64,000 nucleotides of DNA, taken from NCBI RefSeq assembly GCF_964022235.1, contig NZ_CAXHZL010000017.1, forward strand, positions 7,877-71,876, read 5' to 3'. Origin of the DNA: Limimaricola sp964022235 (GTDB lineage: Bacteria; Pseudomonadota; Alphaproteobacteria; Rhodobacterales; Rhodobacteraceae). A program made the position numbers and the translations under genes. Below, piece by piece: positions 42,901-52,205 of this stretch. Each line of letters starts with the position of its first letter. Position 1 is the stretch's first letter. The notes under the pieces are model-generated. The model saw only the letters and a program-made list of their open reading frames with translations. It did not search any database and was not told the origin of the DNA.

Positions 42901-44217
42901 TCAGTGATGGCCGCGCTGGAGTTTTTTCTCCAGGTACAGCGAGTAGCGGGACATGCTGAAACAGCAGATGAAGAACAGCAGGCCGATGAAGACGAAGAGC
43001 TCCCAGTAGATGCCGTTCCACTCGGCCGAGGCGCGGATCGCGTTCGAGAGGCCGATGGGATCGAGCAGGCCGATGAACACCACCAGCGTCGTGTCCTTGA
43101 ACAGGCCGATGAAGGTGTTGACGATGCCCGGGATGGCGATCTTGAGCGCCTGCGGCAGGATGATCAGCCGCATCGACTTCCAGTAGTCGAGGCCAAGCGC
43201 GTCGGCCGCCTCGTACTGCCCCTTGGGAAGCGAGGCGAGACCGCCGCGCACCACCTCGGCAATGTAAGCCGCCGCAAAGAGCGTCACCATGATGATGACG
43301 CGCAACATCAAGTCGAAGTTCGTGCCTGGCGGCAGGAAGTAGTTCAGCAGCAGCGACGCGGTGAACAGCCAGACGATCAGCGGCACGCCGCGGATGATCT
43401 CGATGAAGCCCACGGAGATCTTGTTGATGATGAACAGGTCCGACTGACGGCCCAGCGCCAGCAGGATGCCGAGCGGCAGCGATAGGATGATGCCCGCGAT
43501 GCCGATGATGAACGACAGCATGAAGCCACCAAAATCTTGGCTCGGCACGTATTCGATGCTGAGCGCGATCACCTGCTCGAGCTCGCGCGCGAGCGGGCCC
43601 GCGGTGTAGAACCAGTAGATGAGGGGCAACGCCACGGCGACGATCATCGCGATCAGCGTCCCCGCGATCGGGGCCAGCGCCCGCCATGCGGCCCAGCCCA
43701 GCACGAAGCCCAGGGCGATGGAGACCGGGAACCAGAGGCTGCCGCCCCAGAGCAGCCAGAACATCGCGAAGGGCGAAAGCGCGGTGAAGGCCAGCATGCC
43801 GCGCGGCACGCGCGAAAACAGCACCGGTGCGATCGCCACGAAGAAGATCACCAGCGCCAGGATCGGGCGCCAGTAAAGCTCTCGCGGGTAGAAGCCGAAC
43901 ATGAGCTGCTGCCAGCGATCGCCCAGCACCGCCCAGCAGGCGGCCGAGGCGTCTGCGCCGATGGTGGCGTTGCGGATCTCGCGGCATTCGGAGAGCGAGC
44001 CCGCGTTCCAGATGCCGTTGAAGACCCAAGGCATGGTGTGCGAGAGCGCCCACCAGATGACGTAGAGCGAGACCAGCGTCATCAGGATGTTGAGCCAGCC
44101 CGAGAACAGGTTCTCGCGCATCCACAGGATGGCGCCGCGATTGCCGACCGGAGGCTCGGCCTCCGGCAGCATGGTGTCCCGCACGAAGGAGACGGTCTGT
44201 GCGTGGGTGTCCGACAT
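42901..44217 (-). CDS. aapM: General L-amino acid ABC transporter, permease (AapM/BztC type)
   Basis: Inner-membrane permease of 438 residues. The N-terminal half has the extra periplasmic loop typical of this pair (SLSECREIRNATIGADASAACWAVLGDRWQQL), followed by several helices and the HisM-type permease core with the EAA loop EAADALGLDYWKSMRLIILPQALKIAIPGI. It lies ten bases from aapP and one base from aapQ. Confidence 0.93.
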   Translation of the reverse strand: MSDTHAQTVSFVRDTMLPEAEPPVGNRGAILWMRENLFSGWLNILMTLVSLYVIWWALSHTMPWVFNGIWNAGSLSECREIRNATIGADASAACWAVLGDRWQQLMFGFYPRELYWRPILALVIFFVAIAPVLFSRVPRGMLAFTALSPFAMFWLLWGGSLWFPVSIALGFVLGWAAWRALAPIAGTLIAMIVAVALPLIYWFYTAGPLARELEQVIALSIEYVPSQDFGGFMLSFIIGIAGIILSLPLGILLALGRQSDLFIINKISVGFIEIIRGVPLIVWLFTASLLLNYFLPPGTNFDLMLRVIIMVTLFAAAYIAEVVRGGLASLPKGQYEAADALGLDYWKSMRLIILPQALKIAIPGIVNTFIGLFKDTTLVVFIGLLDPIGLSNAIRASAEWNGIYWELFVFIGLLFFICCFSMSRYSLYLEKKLQRGHH

Positions 44218-44218
44218 C

Positions 44219-45745
44219 TCAGCGCTCCTTCAGCTTTACGCGGGAATTGTAGAGGTTCATCGCGCTCGAGATGACGAGGCTGGTCACGAGGTAGAACAAC
44301 CCCAGAAGCAGCATCCCCTCCAGCTCCTTGCCGGTCTGGTTGATGGTGATGCCCCCCAGCGTCGAGCGGGCGTCCATATAGCCGACGGCGATCGCCAGTG
44401 ACGAGTTCTTGGTGAGGTTTAGGTATTGCGAGATCATCGGCGGGATGATGACACGCAGCGCCTGCGGCAGGATCACGAGGCGCATGGTGCGCGAGGGCTT
44501 GATGCCTAGCGCGAAGGCCGCCTCGGTCTGGCCCTTGGAGACCGACAGGATGCCACCGCGCACGTTCTCGGCGATGAAGGCACCGGTGTAGAGCGACAGC
44601 GCCAGCCAGAGCGCGATCAGCGAATTGCGCAGCTGCAGCCCGCCTTCGAAGTTGAAGCCGCCAAGCACCGGCCGCTCGAACTCGACCGGCATGCCGCGCC
44701 GGATCGTGTCCGACAGCGCCACGGCCCCGGCCGGCACGGTGGCGAGGTCGACCGAAGCCGGCAGCGACAGGATGTTGCAGGTGCCGGCCTCGAGGGCCGC
44801 GAGTGCGCCCGCGGCGTCCTCGACGGGGACGTAGGTGAAGCGGATCTCTTGGCTGCGCATCAGGCGGCGCAGGTTTAGCGACTCGGTCGAGAACGGCACC
44901 GCGCAGGCGTTGATCGCCTGCTGGCTGCCGGCGTAGTCGGCCAACGTCATCCCCTCTGTCGCGCCGGTCGCCAGCACCGGCTGCGTCACCCGGCCCGAGG
45001 TCATGCTCAGCGCCAAAAAGACCACGGCGGTCGGCACGACGAAAAGGCCCAGCGTGCCCCAGCCGATCGGCAGTATGCGGCCGGTCTGTTCCTGGGTGCG
45101 GTGCGCGTAGCGGCGCCAGAAGAAAATCGCGACCAGCGACGCCAGCAGCACCGCCAGCAGCAGCCCCGCGCCGGAGCCCCAGAACGGTGCCGGCACGAAG
45201 ACGCCACGGTTGGTGATGGCGATGCTGTCGCCGAAGATCATCGCGGCGTCCCCGCCCTCGCGGAAGTCGCGCGGCTGCGGCGTGGCCTCGGTCATCAGTG
45301 CGAAGATCAGCAGGATCCACAGCAGCACGGGGATGTTGCGGAAGCCCTCGACATAGACCGCCATCAGATTGGCGATGAGCCAGTTCTTCGACAGGCGCAG
45401 CACGCCCGCCAGAACGCCCACGATGGTAGCAAGCGCGCAGCCCAGCACCGCGATCAGCAGTGTGTTGAGGATGCCCACGAGAGCGGCGCGGCCATGGCTC
45501 GAGGCGCTGTCGTATTCGATCAGGCGCTGGTTGATGTCGTAACCGGCGCGCTGGCCCAGAAAGCCGAAATCGAAATCCTTGCCGAGCGCGGAGAGGTTGG
45601 CGATCGTGTTCGACACCAGCCAGCTCAGCCCCAGCATCAGTGCGATGAAGGCGATCACCTGAATGGTCAGGGAGCGGTATCTGGTATCGTAGATCAGCTG
45701 GCTCGGGCGGAACCCGGCCTTCGGAGCATCCGAGGTCGTTGTCAT
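44219..45745 (-). CDS. aapQ: General L-amino acid ABC transporter, permease (AapQ/BztB type)
   Basis: Inner-membrane permease of 508 residues. It is longer than ordinary HisQ-type permeases because of a large periplasmic insertion (about residues 250-355, including ACAVPFSTESLNLRRLMRSQEIRFTYVPVEDAAGA), as in Aap/Bzt systems. The EAA loop is EAAFALGIKPSRTMRLVILPQALRVIIPPM. It forms the heterodimeric channel with AapM. Confidence 0.93.
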   Translation of the reverse strand: MTTTSDAPKAGFRPSQLIYDTRYRSLTIQVIAFIALMLGLSWLVSNTIANLSALGKDFDFGFLGQRAGYDINQRLIEYDSASSHGRAALVGILNTLLIAVLGCALATIVGVLAGVLRLSKNWLIANLMAVYVEGFRNIPVLLWILLIFALMTEATPQPRDFREGGDAAMIFGDSIAITNRGVFVPAPFWGSGAGLLLAVLLASLVAIFFWRRYAHRTQEQTGRILPIGWGTLGLFVVPTAVVFLALSMTSGRVTQPVLATGATEGMTLADYAGSQQAINACAVPFSTESLNLRRLMRSQEIRFTYVPVEDAAGALAALEAGTCNILSLPASVDLATVPAGAVALSDTIRRGMPVEFERPVLGGFNFEGGLQLRNSLIALWLALSLYTGAFIAENVRGGILSVSKGQTEAAFALGIKPSRTMRLVILPQALRVIIPPMISQYLNLTKNSSLAIAVGYMDARSTLGGITINQTGKELEGMLLLGLFYLVTSLVISSAMNLYNSRVKLKER

Positions 45746-45850
45746 GTCTTGGTCCCCGTTGGTCCCCGCGCCGGTTGCGCGCCGGTTGATCCGGCTGCGC
45801 CCTACTTTCGGGGACAGGTGGCGCGTCGCGCCTTGTCCTTTGTTGGTGGA

Positions 45851-45872
45851 AAGGGGCGCCGCGGCGCCCCTT
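45851..45872 (-). terminator. Intercistronic hairpin between aapJ and aapQ
   Basis: A perfect 10-bp stem AAGGGGCGCC / GGCGCCCCTT with a two-base loop lies 10 bases beyond the aapJ stop, followed on the minus strand by TTTCC. Such structures let more binding-protein mRNA accumulate than permease mRNA, by partial termination or 3' protection. Confidence 0.65.
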
Positions 45873-45881
45873 CCGATGTGC

Positions 45882-46901
45882 TTAGCGGAACGGCGGCGCG
45901 TAGATCAGGCCGCCATTGGTCCACTGGGCGTTGAGGCCACGAGCCAGACCGATCGGGGTGTTCTCACCGATGTTCTTCTCGAAGATCTCACCATAGTTGC
46001 CGCCGGCAGCGATGGCGTTCTTGGCCCAGTCGTTGTCGAGGCCGATCATGCCACCGAGTTCACCTTCGGTGCCGAGCAGACGGTTCACTTCGGGGTTGGT
46101 GCCCGGAGCGGCGGCCAGCTCGCTGACGTTGGCCGAGGTCACGCCGAACTCTTCGGCGGCGATCAGCGCGTTGAGCGTCCAGCGCACGATGTCGCCCCAC
46201 TCGTTGTCGCCGTGGCGCACGAGCGGACCGAGCGGCTCCTTGGAGATGATCTCGGGCAGGATCACGTGATCGCCCGGGTTCTCGAAGGTGGCGCGGGTCG
46301 CGGCGAGGCCGGAGGCGTCGGTGGTGTAGGCGTCACAGGCCCCGGCGAGGTACTGCTGCTGCGCCTCGGCGTTGGTTTCGACGGGCACGGGCTCGTAGCT
46401 GATGTTGTTGTTGCGGAAGAAGTCCGCGAGGTTCAGCTCGGTGGTGGTGCCGGTCTGGATGCAGACGGTTGCGCCGTCCAGATCCTTGGCCGAGGACACG
46501 CCCAGAGCGGTCGGAACGATGAAGCCCTGACCGTCGTAGTAGTTGACGCCGATGAAATCGAACTTGAGGTCGGTGTCGCGCGAGAAGGTCCAGGTGGTGT
46601 TGCGCGCCAGGACGTCGATCTCGCCCGAGGCCAGTGCGGTGAAGCGGGTCTGACCGGTGGTGGGAACGAAGTTGACGGCGGTGGGATCGCCCAGCACGGC
46701 AGCGGCGACGGCACGGCAGACGGCGACGTCGAAGCCCTCCCAGACGCCGTTGGCGTCGGGGGCACCGAAGCCGGCGAGGCCGGTCACCACACCGCAGTTC
46801 AGCTCGCCGCGCTCCTTGACGTCGTCGAGCGTGGCGGCCTGAGCCGCTCCGGCGAGAAGACCGGTGGCGGTCAGCGCGCCGAAGATAACGGATTTCTTCA
46901 T
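45882..46901 (-). CDS. aapJ: General L-amino acid ABC transporter, periplasmic binding protein
   Basis: A 339-residue secreted protein: a Sec signal peptide MKKSVIFGALTATGLLAGAAQA is followed by a type II periplasmic amino-acid binding domain (LNCGVVTGLAGFGAPDANGVWEGFDVAVCRAVAAAVLGD..). AGGAAGAGG precedes the ATG. It is the first and presumably the most highly expressed gene of the importer, which takes up a broad range of L-amino acids. Confidence 0.94.
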   Translation of the reverse strand: MKKSVIFGALTATGLLAGAAQAATLDDVKERGELNCGVVTGLAGFGAPDANGVWEGFDVAVCRAVAAAVLGDPTAVNFVPTTGQTRFTALASGEIDVLARNTTWTFSRDTDLKFDFIGVNYYDGQGFIVPTALGVSSAKDLDGATVCIQTGTTTELNLADFFRNNNISYEPVPVETNAEAQQQYLAGACDAYTTDASGLAATRATFENPGDHVILPEIISKEPLGPLVRHGDNEWGDIVRWTLNALIAAEEFGVTSANVSELAAAPGTNPEVNRLLGTEGELGGMIGLDNDWAKNAIAAGGNYGEIFEKNIGENTPIGLARGLNAQWTNGGLIYAPPFR

Positions 46902-47092
46902 GTTTACCTCTTCCTGAGTATCGGCCCCTCTTGGCGGGGGCAGAAGTCTTGTGGCCGACCGCGGTGCGGTGCGGCAGTATGCAGGGATCATTGATCCCGA
47001 CGCAGGCAGTTGGGCAATGATTTCACTTCAGGTCAAGGGTCGGTCCCCGTCACGTAGCGGCGCGGACGCCGGGTAAAGAGGCAGCGCGACAC

Positions 47093-47123
47093 AAAAAAAG
47101 GGCAGCCCCGCGAGAGGCTGCCC
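47093..47123 (-). terminator. Rho-independent terminator of the ATP12-RluC-CrcB operon
   Basis: On the minus strand GGGCAGCC and GGCTGCCC form an 8-bp stem with an eight-base loop followed by seven T, 27 bases after the ATP12 stop. Confidence 0.85.
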
Positions 47124-47149
47124 GATCATTACCGCCTTTGCCCGCCCGC

Positions 47150-47857
47150 TCAGCCGAGCAGCGCCCAGAACCGCGCCGCGTCGTCGAAGGCTGCGCGCTT
47201 GACGCGGGCCATGGCCTCGGCCTCTTCGTCGGCCCCCCATTGCTCGATCTGCCAATCCTCGTCGAGGCGCGACAGCCGCCACGCCTCCTGTGCCTCGATC
47301 CGGCCCTCGATGACGGCCAGCGCCAACACCAGCGAGCCCGAGAGCGCCACGAGATCGTGGAAGGCCGCGAGCGCGAAGGGATCCATGGCATGGACGGGGG
47401 CCGACAACCGCTCCAGCGCCGCCGCATCCTGTGCGATGGGCATGACGCCCTGCACGGTGACGAGACGCGCGCCATAGCGCTCCTCGGCCCAATCGAGCAA
47501 AGGGTCCCATTCGCTCGCCTGACGTGCGATCAGCTCGACCGGGCGTTCGGCGCGGTAGCACAACAGCTCCGAGCCGCCATATTCCGCCAGCATCGCCGCC
47601 ACCTCGGCGCGCTGCCCCGCCACCTTGTCGAGCGCGGAGTTGGCGGTGCGGGTGATCGGCATGGTGCCGGGATCGATCCGCTCTTCCTGCGCCTGCCATT
47701 CGGCGGCGAGGGCCTGCGCCAGCGCCTGTGTCGGCAGGATCAGCGGCGCCTTGGCGGGTGTGCGCACCGGCCGCCCATCGAGCAACACCTGCCAGCCGCC
47801 ATCCGCGGGGGCCGTGGTGGCCTCTTTCCAGAAGCGCTTGGCTTTCCATTCGCTCAT
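47150..47857 (-). CDS. ATP12-family F1-ATPase assembly chaperone
   Basis: A 235-residue ATP12 protein (KRFWKEATTAPADGGWQVLLDGRPVRTPAKAPLILPT; DPLLDWAEERYGARLVTVQGVMP). ATP12 keeps the F1 alpha subunit soluble during assembly. In bacteria it is mainly found in Alphaproteobacteria, in keeping with the taxon. Its start overlaps the stop of the upstream phosphatase gene by four bases. Confidence 0.92.
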   Translation of the reverse strand: MSEWKAKRFWKEATTAPADGGWQVLLDGRPVRTPAKAPLILPTQALAQALAAEWQAQEERIDPGTMPITRTANSALDKVAGQRAEVAAMLAEYGGSELLCYRAERPVELIARQASEWDPLLDWAEERYGARLVTVQGVMPIAQDAAALERLSAPVHAMDPFALAAFHDLVALSGSLVLALAVIEGRIEAQEAWRLSRLDEDWQIEQWGADEEAEAMARVKRAAFDDAARFWALLG

Positions 47858-48528
47858 GAGGTCGTCTCCGTCAGCTCGTCGAGCGCGGGCGCGAGCCCGG
47901 CCCAGTCGTGAATGATCCGGTCGGCCATCAGCCCTGCCGCCGGTTGATAGCCCCAAGCGACCCCGATCGACGCCACCCCCGCCGCGCGCGCCATGTCGAT
48001 GTCAAAGCGGGTGTCGCCGATCATCACCGCGCGCCGCGCCGAGACGCCCGTGTCATCCAGCGCGGCATGGATCATCGCCGGGTGAGGCTTCGAGGGATGA
48101 TCATCGGCAGTCTGGCGGCTGGCGAAGAGCCCGTGCAGCCCATGCGCCTCGACCAGTCGGTCGAGGCCGCGCCGCGATTTGCCCGTGGCGACAGCCAGAA
48201 GCGTGTGCGGTTCCTCGGCCAGCCGATGCAGCGTCTCGCGCGCGCCGGGATAGAACGGGCTGCTCTCAGGCCCATGCGCCTGCCGCAGGTCGGCATAGGC
48301 GGTGCAGTAGGCATCGATCATCCTAGTGCGAACATCGGGCCCCTGCTCGCCCGCGAGGCGCAGAAACGTCTCGGGCAACGACAGGCCGACGCCCGACAGC
48401 ACCCGCTCGCGCGCAGGCATCTCCAGCCCTTCGGAGCCGAAGGCCGCCGCCATCGCGGCGAGGATGTCGGCCTGGCTGTCGACGAGCGTGCCGTCGACGT
48501 CGAAGATCACCAGCCGCAGATCGCTCAT
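47854..48528 (-). CDS. HAD-superfamily phosphatase (Gph-like)
   Basis: A 224-residue HAD hydrolase with motif I VIFDVDGTLVDSQ, motif II AVATGKSRRGL, a conserved KPHPAM lysine and motif III MIGDTRFDIDMARAAG. It resembles phosphoglycolate phosphatase or a general sugar-phosphate phosphatase; the substrate cannot be told. It overlaps both neighbours by four bases in the rluC-gph-ATP12 set. Confidence 0.9.
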   Translation of the reverse strand: MSDLRLVIFDVDGTLVDSQADILAAMAAAFGSEGLEMPARERVLSGVGLSLPETFLRLAGEQGPDVRTRMIDAYCTAYADLRQAHGPESSPFYPGARETLHRLAEEPHTLLAVATGKSRRGLDRLVEAHGLHGLFASRQTADDHPSKPHPAMIHAALDDTGVSARRAVMIGDTRFDIDMARAAGVASIGVAWGYQPAAGLMADRIIHDWAGLAPALDELTETTS

Positions 48529-49583
48529 CCGAAAGTGTCGTCCGGGTCGAACGGATCGAGCGGTGCCTCGCGGGCCTCCCAGCCGAGGAAGTCCCAGGTC
48601 CGCTCCATGTGCTCGGGCAGGGGCGCCACGAGTTGCAGCACTGCCTTGGTGATCGGGTGTTCGATCCGCAGCGAGCGCGCGTGCAGGTGCAGCTTTCGGT
48701 CGATCTCGGCCCCGAGGCCTGAGCCCCAGCCATCGCCGAGGTTTTCCTGACCCGAGCCGCCGTACTTGCCGTCGCCCACGACCGGGTGGCCCATCTCGGC
48801 CATGTGGGCGCGCAGCTGGTGGGTGCGGCCCGTCACCGGCACCAGCGCCATCCACGAGACCCGCTGTCCCAGCGCGCTGATGGTGGCGAACTCGGTGGTG
48901 GCACGCTTGGCACCCGGCGTCTTGTCGACCTCGGCGGGGTGGATGCATTGCATCTTCTCGCCCTCGCCGCCTTTGCCGTGGCCCATGGCCTTGACGAGAC
49001 CGTACTTGATGATACCCGCGCGCGGCTGCGGCGCGCCGGCGACGGCGGCCCAGTAGATCTTGCGCGTCTCGCGGTGCTTGAGGTTCTCGGTCAGCCCCTT
49101 GGCCGCCATGCGGGTGCGCGCCAGCAACAGCACCCCCGAGGTGTCCTTGTCAAGCCGGTGCACCAGCCGCGGTTTGTCCTCGAAGCCGTCGCGCAGCGCC
49201 TCGGCGAGGCCGTCGACGTGCTTGGACACGCCGGAGCCGCCTTGGGTCGGCAGGCCCGCGGGCTTGTTGATCGCGATGATATGGTCATCGCGGTAGATCA
49301 CGCAGCCGCGGATCATCTCCGCGTCCTTCTTGGTGATCTGGGTCCGATCGACGGGACGACTCTCAATCTCATGCGCCTCGGGGATCGGGGGCACGCGCAC
49401 GCTCTGGCCCACTTCGAGCCGGGTTGCGGGCTTCACGCGTCCGCCTTCGACCCGAAGCTCGCCCTTGCGGCACATCTTTTCGATGCGGGTCTGGGCGAGA
49501 TGGGGAAAACGCCGCTTGAGCCAGCGGTCGAGCCGCTGTTCGCCCTCATCGGGGCCGACGGTGATGGTCTGCACGCCGCTCAT
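48525..49583 (-). CDS. Pseudouridine synthase of the RluC/RluD family
   Basis: A 352-residue enzyme with an N-terminal S4 RNA-binding domain (EQRLDRWLKRRFPHLAQTRIEKMCRKGELRVEG) and the catalytic domain with HRLDKDTSGVLLLART, whose Asp is the active residue, and GRTHQLRAHMAEMGHPVVGD. RluC modifies 23S rRNA at three uridines; the exact target here is inferred. It overlaps crcB by four bases. Confidence 0.92.
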   Translation of the reverse strand: MSGVQTITVGPDEGEQRLDRWLKRRFPHLAQTRIEKMCRKGELRVEGGRVKPATRLEVGQSVRVPPIPEAHEIESRPVDRTQITKKDAEMIRGCVIYRDDHIIAINKPAGLPTQGGSGVSKHVDGLAEALRDGFEDKPRLVHRLDKDTSGVLLLARTRMAAKGLTENLKHRETRKIYWAAVAGAPQPRAGIIKYGLVKAMGHGKGGEGEKMQCIHPAEVDKTPGAKRATTEFATISALGQRVSWMALVPVTGRTHQLRAHMAEMGHPVVGDGKYGGSGQENLGDGWGSGLGAEIDRKLHLHARSLRIEHPITKAVLQLVAPLPEHMERTWDFLGWEAREAPLDPFDPDDTFG

Positions 49584-49933
49584 GAGAGGCTCCTTGCGAT
49601 CCAGAGGCCCAAAGCGCAGGCCACGATTGAGAGAATGACCGACCCCAGCACATAGGCCAGCGCGGCCCCTGCCCGACCCGCCTCGACAAGACGCAGCGCG
49701 TCGAGCGAAAAGGCCGAGAAGGTGGTGAACCCGCCCAGAAGGCCGGTGATCAGCAGCGGGGCCAGCGGCGCGCCGCGACCCGAGAGCCACACGAACAGCA
49801 TGCCGATCGCGAAGCTGCCCGAGAGGTTCACGGCGAACGTGCCCATGGGAAAGGCCACGGCCTGTCCCACGAGAAACCGCAGGCTCGCGCCCGTGGCGCC
49901 GCCGAAGGCCACCAATGCAAGGGATGTCATCAT
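49580..49933 (-). CDS. crcB: Fluoride efflux channel CrcB/FluC
   Basis: A 117-residue four-helix membrane protein with GGATGASLRFLVG, FAVNLSGSFAIGML and GLLGGFTTFSAFSLDALRL, the dual-topology fluoride channel signature. No fluoride riboswitch was recognised upstream. It is the first gene of the minus-strand operon ending at the 47093 terminator. Confidence 0.93.
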   Translation of the reverse strand: MMTSLALVAFGGATGASLRFLVGQAVAFPMGTFAVNLSGSFAIGMLFVWLSGRGAPLAPLLITGLLGGFTTFSAFSLDALRLVEAGRAGAALAYVLGSVILSIVACALGLWIARSLS

Positions 49934-50004
49934 CCGCGCGGTGTCGTTGGGCGCGCCGCGCTTGTCAAGCGCCGGGCTCGCCCGGCACCTCGAATTGGCC
50001 CCGC

Positions 50005-51354
50005 CTAGCCGCCCTCGGCTCGCCTGCGCTTTTCTCTCAGCCCGGCGAAGAATTCGACCCGCTTGCGCAGTTCGCGCTCGTGGCCGCGATCGACGGGGGT
50101 GTAATAAACCGGGCGCTTCATCGTTTCGGGGAAATAGTTCTGCCCCGAGAACGCATCCTCGGCGTCGTGGTCATAGTCGTAGCCCTTGCCATAGCCCTGC
50201 TCTTTCATCAGCCGGGTCGGCGCGTTGAGAATGTGCTTGGGCGGCGGCTCCGACCCGGTCTTGCGCGCCTCGGCCATCGCCGCCTTGAACGCCGCATAGC
50301 CCGCGTTGGATTTCGGCGCGAGCGCGAGATAGGTCACCGCCTGTCCCAGCGCCAATTCGCCCTCGGGGCTGCCCAACCGCTCGTAGATCTCCCACGCGTG
50401 CAGGCAGACCGACTGCGCCTGCGGATCGGCAAGGCCGATGTCCTCGACCGCCATGCGGGTGATACGCCGTGCGAGGTAGCGCGGGTCTTCGCCCCCCACC
50501 AGCATCCGTCCCAGCCAATAGAGCGCGGCGTCCGGGTCCGAGCCGCGCACCGATTTGTGCAGGGCCGAGATCAGGTTGTAATGCTCATCACCCGACTTGT
50601 CGTATTTCGCCGCGCGCTTCATCAGCCGCGAGGTCAGCGCCTCGACCCCGAGCCGGGTGTCGGTTTTCCACGCCGCCACCTGCTCGATCAGGTTCAAGAG
50701 CGCGCGCCCGTCGCCATCCGCCATCTCGAGCAGCGCCTCGCGCGCCGCCCCGTCAAGCGGCAGCGCCCGGCCCAGCTCCTTCTCGGCGCGCTGGGCGAGG
50801 CGTTCGAGATCGGCGAGGTCGAGCCGCGTCAGCACCAGCACCTGCGCGCGGCTCAGGAGAGCGGCGTTCAACTCGAACGAGGGATTCTCGGTGGTGGCCC
50901 CGACAAGGAGGATCGTGCCATCCTCCATATGCGGCAGGAAGCCATCCTGCTGCGCCTTGTTGAAGCGGTGGATCTCGTCGACGAACAATAGCGTCTGCCG
51001 CCCCTGCCCGCGCCGAAGCTTGGCGGCTTCGAACACCTTCTTGAGGTCCGCCACCCCGGTGAAGATCGCGCTGACCTGCACGAAGGCCAGCCCCGAGGCG
51101 TCAGCCAGCAGCCGCGCGATGGTGGTCTTGCCAACGCCGGGCGGCCCCCACAGGATCAGCGACGACAGCGATCCCGCCGCCAGCATCGCACCAAGCGGCG
51201 CCTCAGGGCCCAGCACCTGCTCCTGACCGATCACCTCGCCCAGCACCTTGGGCCGCAACCGGTCCGCCAGCGGCCGATGCGCGGCCTCCGGCGCCGTCTC
51301 GCGGCGTGAGCGCTCGGTCGGGGTGTCGGGTAAATTGTCGAACAGATCAGCCAT
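50005..51354 (-). CDS. rarA: Replication-associated recombination protein A (RarA/MgsA)
   Basis: AAA+ ATPase of 449 residues acting at stalled replication forks. Walker A is GPPGVGKTTIARLLA, Walker B LLFVDEIHRF, sensor 1 GATTENPSFELNAALLSR, and the C-terminal MgsA domain contains DEHYNLISALHKSVRGSDPDAALYWLGRML. The ATG at 51354 starts the conserved N-terminus (MADLFD). Confidence 0.95.
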   Translation of the reverse strand: MADLFDNLPDTPTERSRRETAPEAAHRPLADRLRPKVLGEVIGQEQVLGPEAPLGAMLAAGSLSSLILWGPPGVGKTTIARLLADASGLAFVQVSAIFTGVADLKKVFEAAKLRRGQGRQTLLFVDEIHRFNKAQQDGFLPHMEDGTILLVGATTENPSFELNAALLSRAQVLVLTRLDLADLERLAQRAEKELGRALPLDGAAREALLEMADGDGRALLNLIEQVAAWKTDTRLGVEALTSRLMKRAAKYDKSGDEHYNLISALHKSVRGSDPDAALYWLGRMLVGGEDPRYLARRITRMAVEDIGLADPQAQSVCLHAWEIYERLGSPEGELALGQAVTYLALAPKSNAGYAAFKAAMAEARKTGSEPPPKHILNAPTRLMKEQGYGKGYDYDHDAEDAFSGQNYFPETMKRPVYYTPVDRGHERELRKRVEFFAGLREKRRRAEGG

Positions 51355-51440
51355 GCCCCCAAATCTAGTGCAGCTGTGGATAACTGCCAAGGGATTTGGT
51401 ATTGCTGCCGAAATCTAGGGGCTAATCTCCGCCGAGGCCG

Positions 51441-52052
51441 TTAGAGAAGCCTGTAGTTTCGCGCGCGTTGGATCGCCTCGGCGGTGGTGCGGGCCAACAG
51501 CGTGGTGCGGGCCGAGGCCAGCCGTGCCTTGAGCGCGCTTTCGGATATGCCGAGCCGGGCCGCCGCAGCGGCGTGACGGTCGCCGTTGGCGATGCATTGC
51601 AGCGCCTCGATCTGCGCCTTGGTCAGCGCGCGCGGCGGCTCGGTGATGTCGTGCAGGTGTTCGATAAGCCCGGCGAAGCGGGCGATCTCGCCATCGGCAA
51701 ACTCGCGGTCGGGGCGGCAGGCCGAGGCAACGGTTCGCGATTTGACCGGGCCACAGGCCACCGAAAACCCGTAGTTCATCCCGAACTCGCGGGCCTGACC
51801 GAGGATATCGAAGGGATCGGGGATCTCGATCTCGCTCCAGCGGCAGGTGCCGGTGGTGCTGAAGCCCCAGGCGATGATCGGATCGCGCAGCGCGTAGGCT
51901 TCCTCGGTGTAACGCTCGGCCCAACCCTCCGGGAAGGTCTGGTGGCTCATCAGCGGCAGGGCGAACCGAAAGTGCAGCGCAAAGAAGAATCCGTTGGGCG
52001 CGAGAGCGGCAAGCTTGTGGATGTGCAGGTCGATACCAGCTCCGAGAGACAT
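51441..52052 (-). CDS. LuxR-family transcriptional regulator with autoinducer-binding domain
   Basis: A 203-residue quorum-sensing type regulator. The N-terminal domain has the acyl-homoserine-lactone pocket pattern (WAERYTEEAYALRDPIIAWGFSTTGTCRWSEI with the conserved Tyr, Asp-Pro and Trp). The C-terminal helix-turn-helix is LTKAQIEALQCIANGDRHAAAAARLGISESALKARLASART. No luxI synthase is adjacent, so it is a LuxR solo. GAGGAG lies upstream of the ATG at 52052; an upstream TTG would add six residues. Confidence 0.88.
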   Translation of the reverse strand: MSLGAGIDLHIHKLAALAPNGFFFALHFRFALPLMSHQTFPEGWAERYTEEAYALRDPIIAWGFSTTGTCRWSEIEIPDPFDILGQAREFGMNYGFSVACGPVKSRTVASACRPDREFADGEIARFAGLIEHLHDITEPPRALTKAQIEALQCIANGDRHAAAAARLGISESALKARLASARTTLLARTTAEAIQRARNYRLL

Positions 52053-52151
52053 GGCTTGTTCACTCCTCAAAGGATGCAGCGCGTCACTCGTTGATACGTC
52101 GACCGAGCTTTCCCTCCCAAGGTATAAGTCATTGACGTTGCGACATTAACC

Positions 52152-52181
52152 AAAAACGCCCCACCCTTTCGGGGTGGGGCG
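52152..52181 (-). terminator. Rho-independent terminator of the ribosomal/rpoA operon
   Basis: On the minus strand CGCCCCACCC and GGGTGGGGCG form a 10-bp stem with a five-base loop followed by TTTTT, 25 bases after rplQ. It marks the end of the operon. Confidence 0.88.
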
Positions 52182-52205
52182 CTACGCTTTGGGATTGGAT
52201 CCCTA

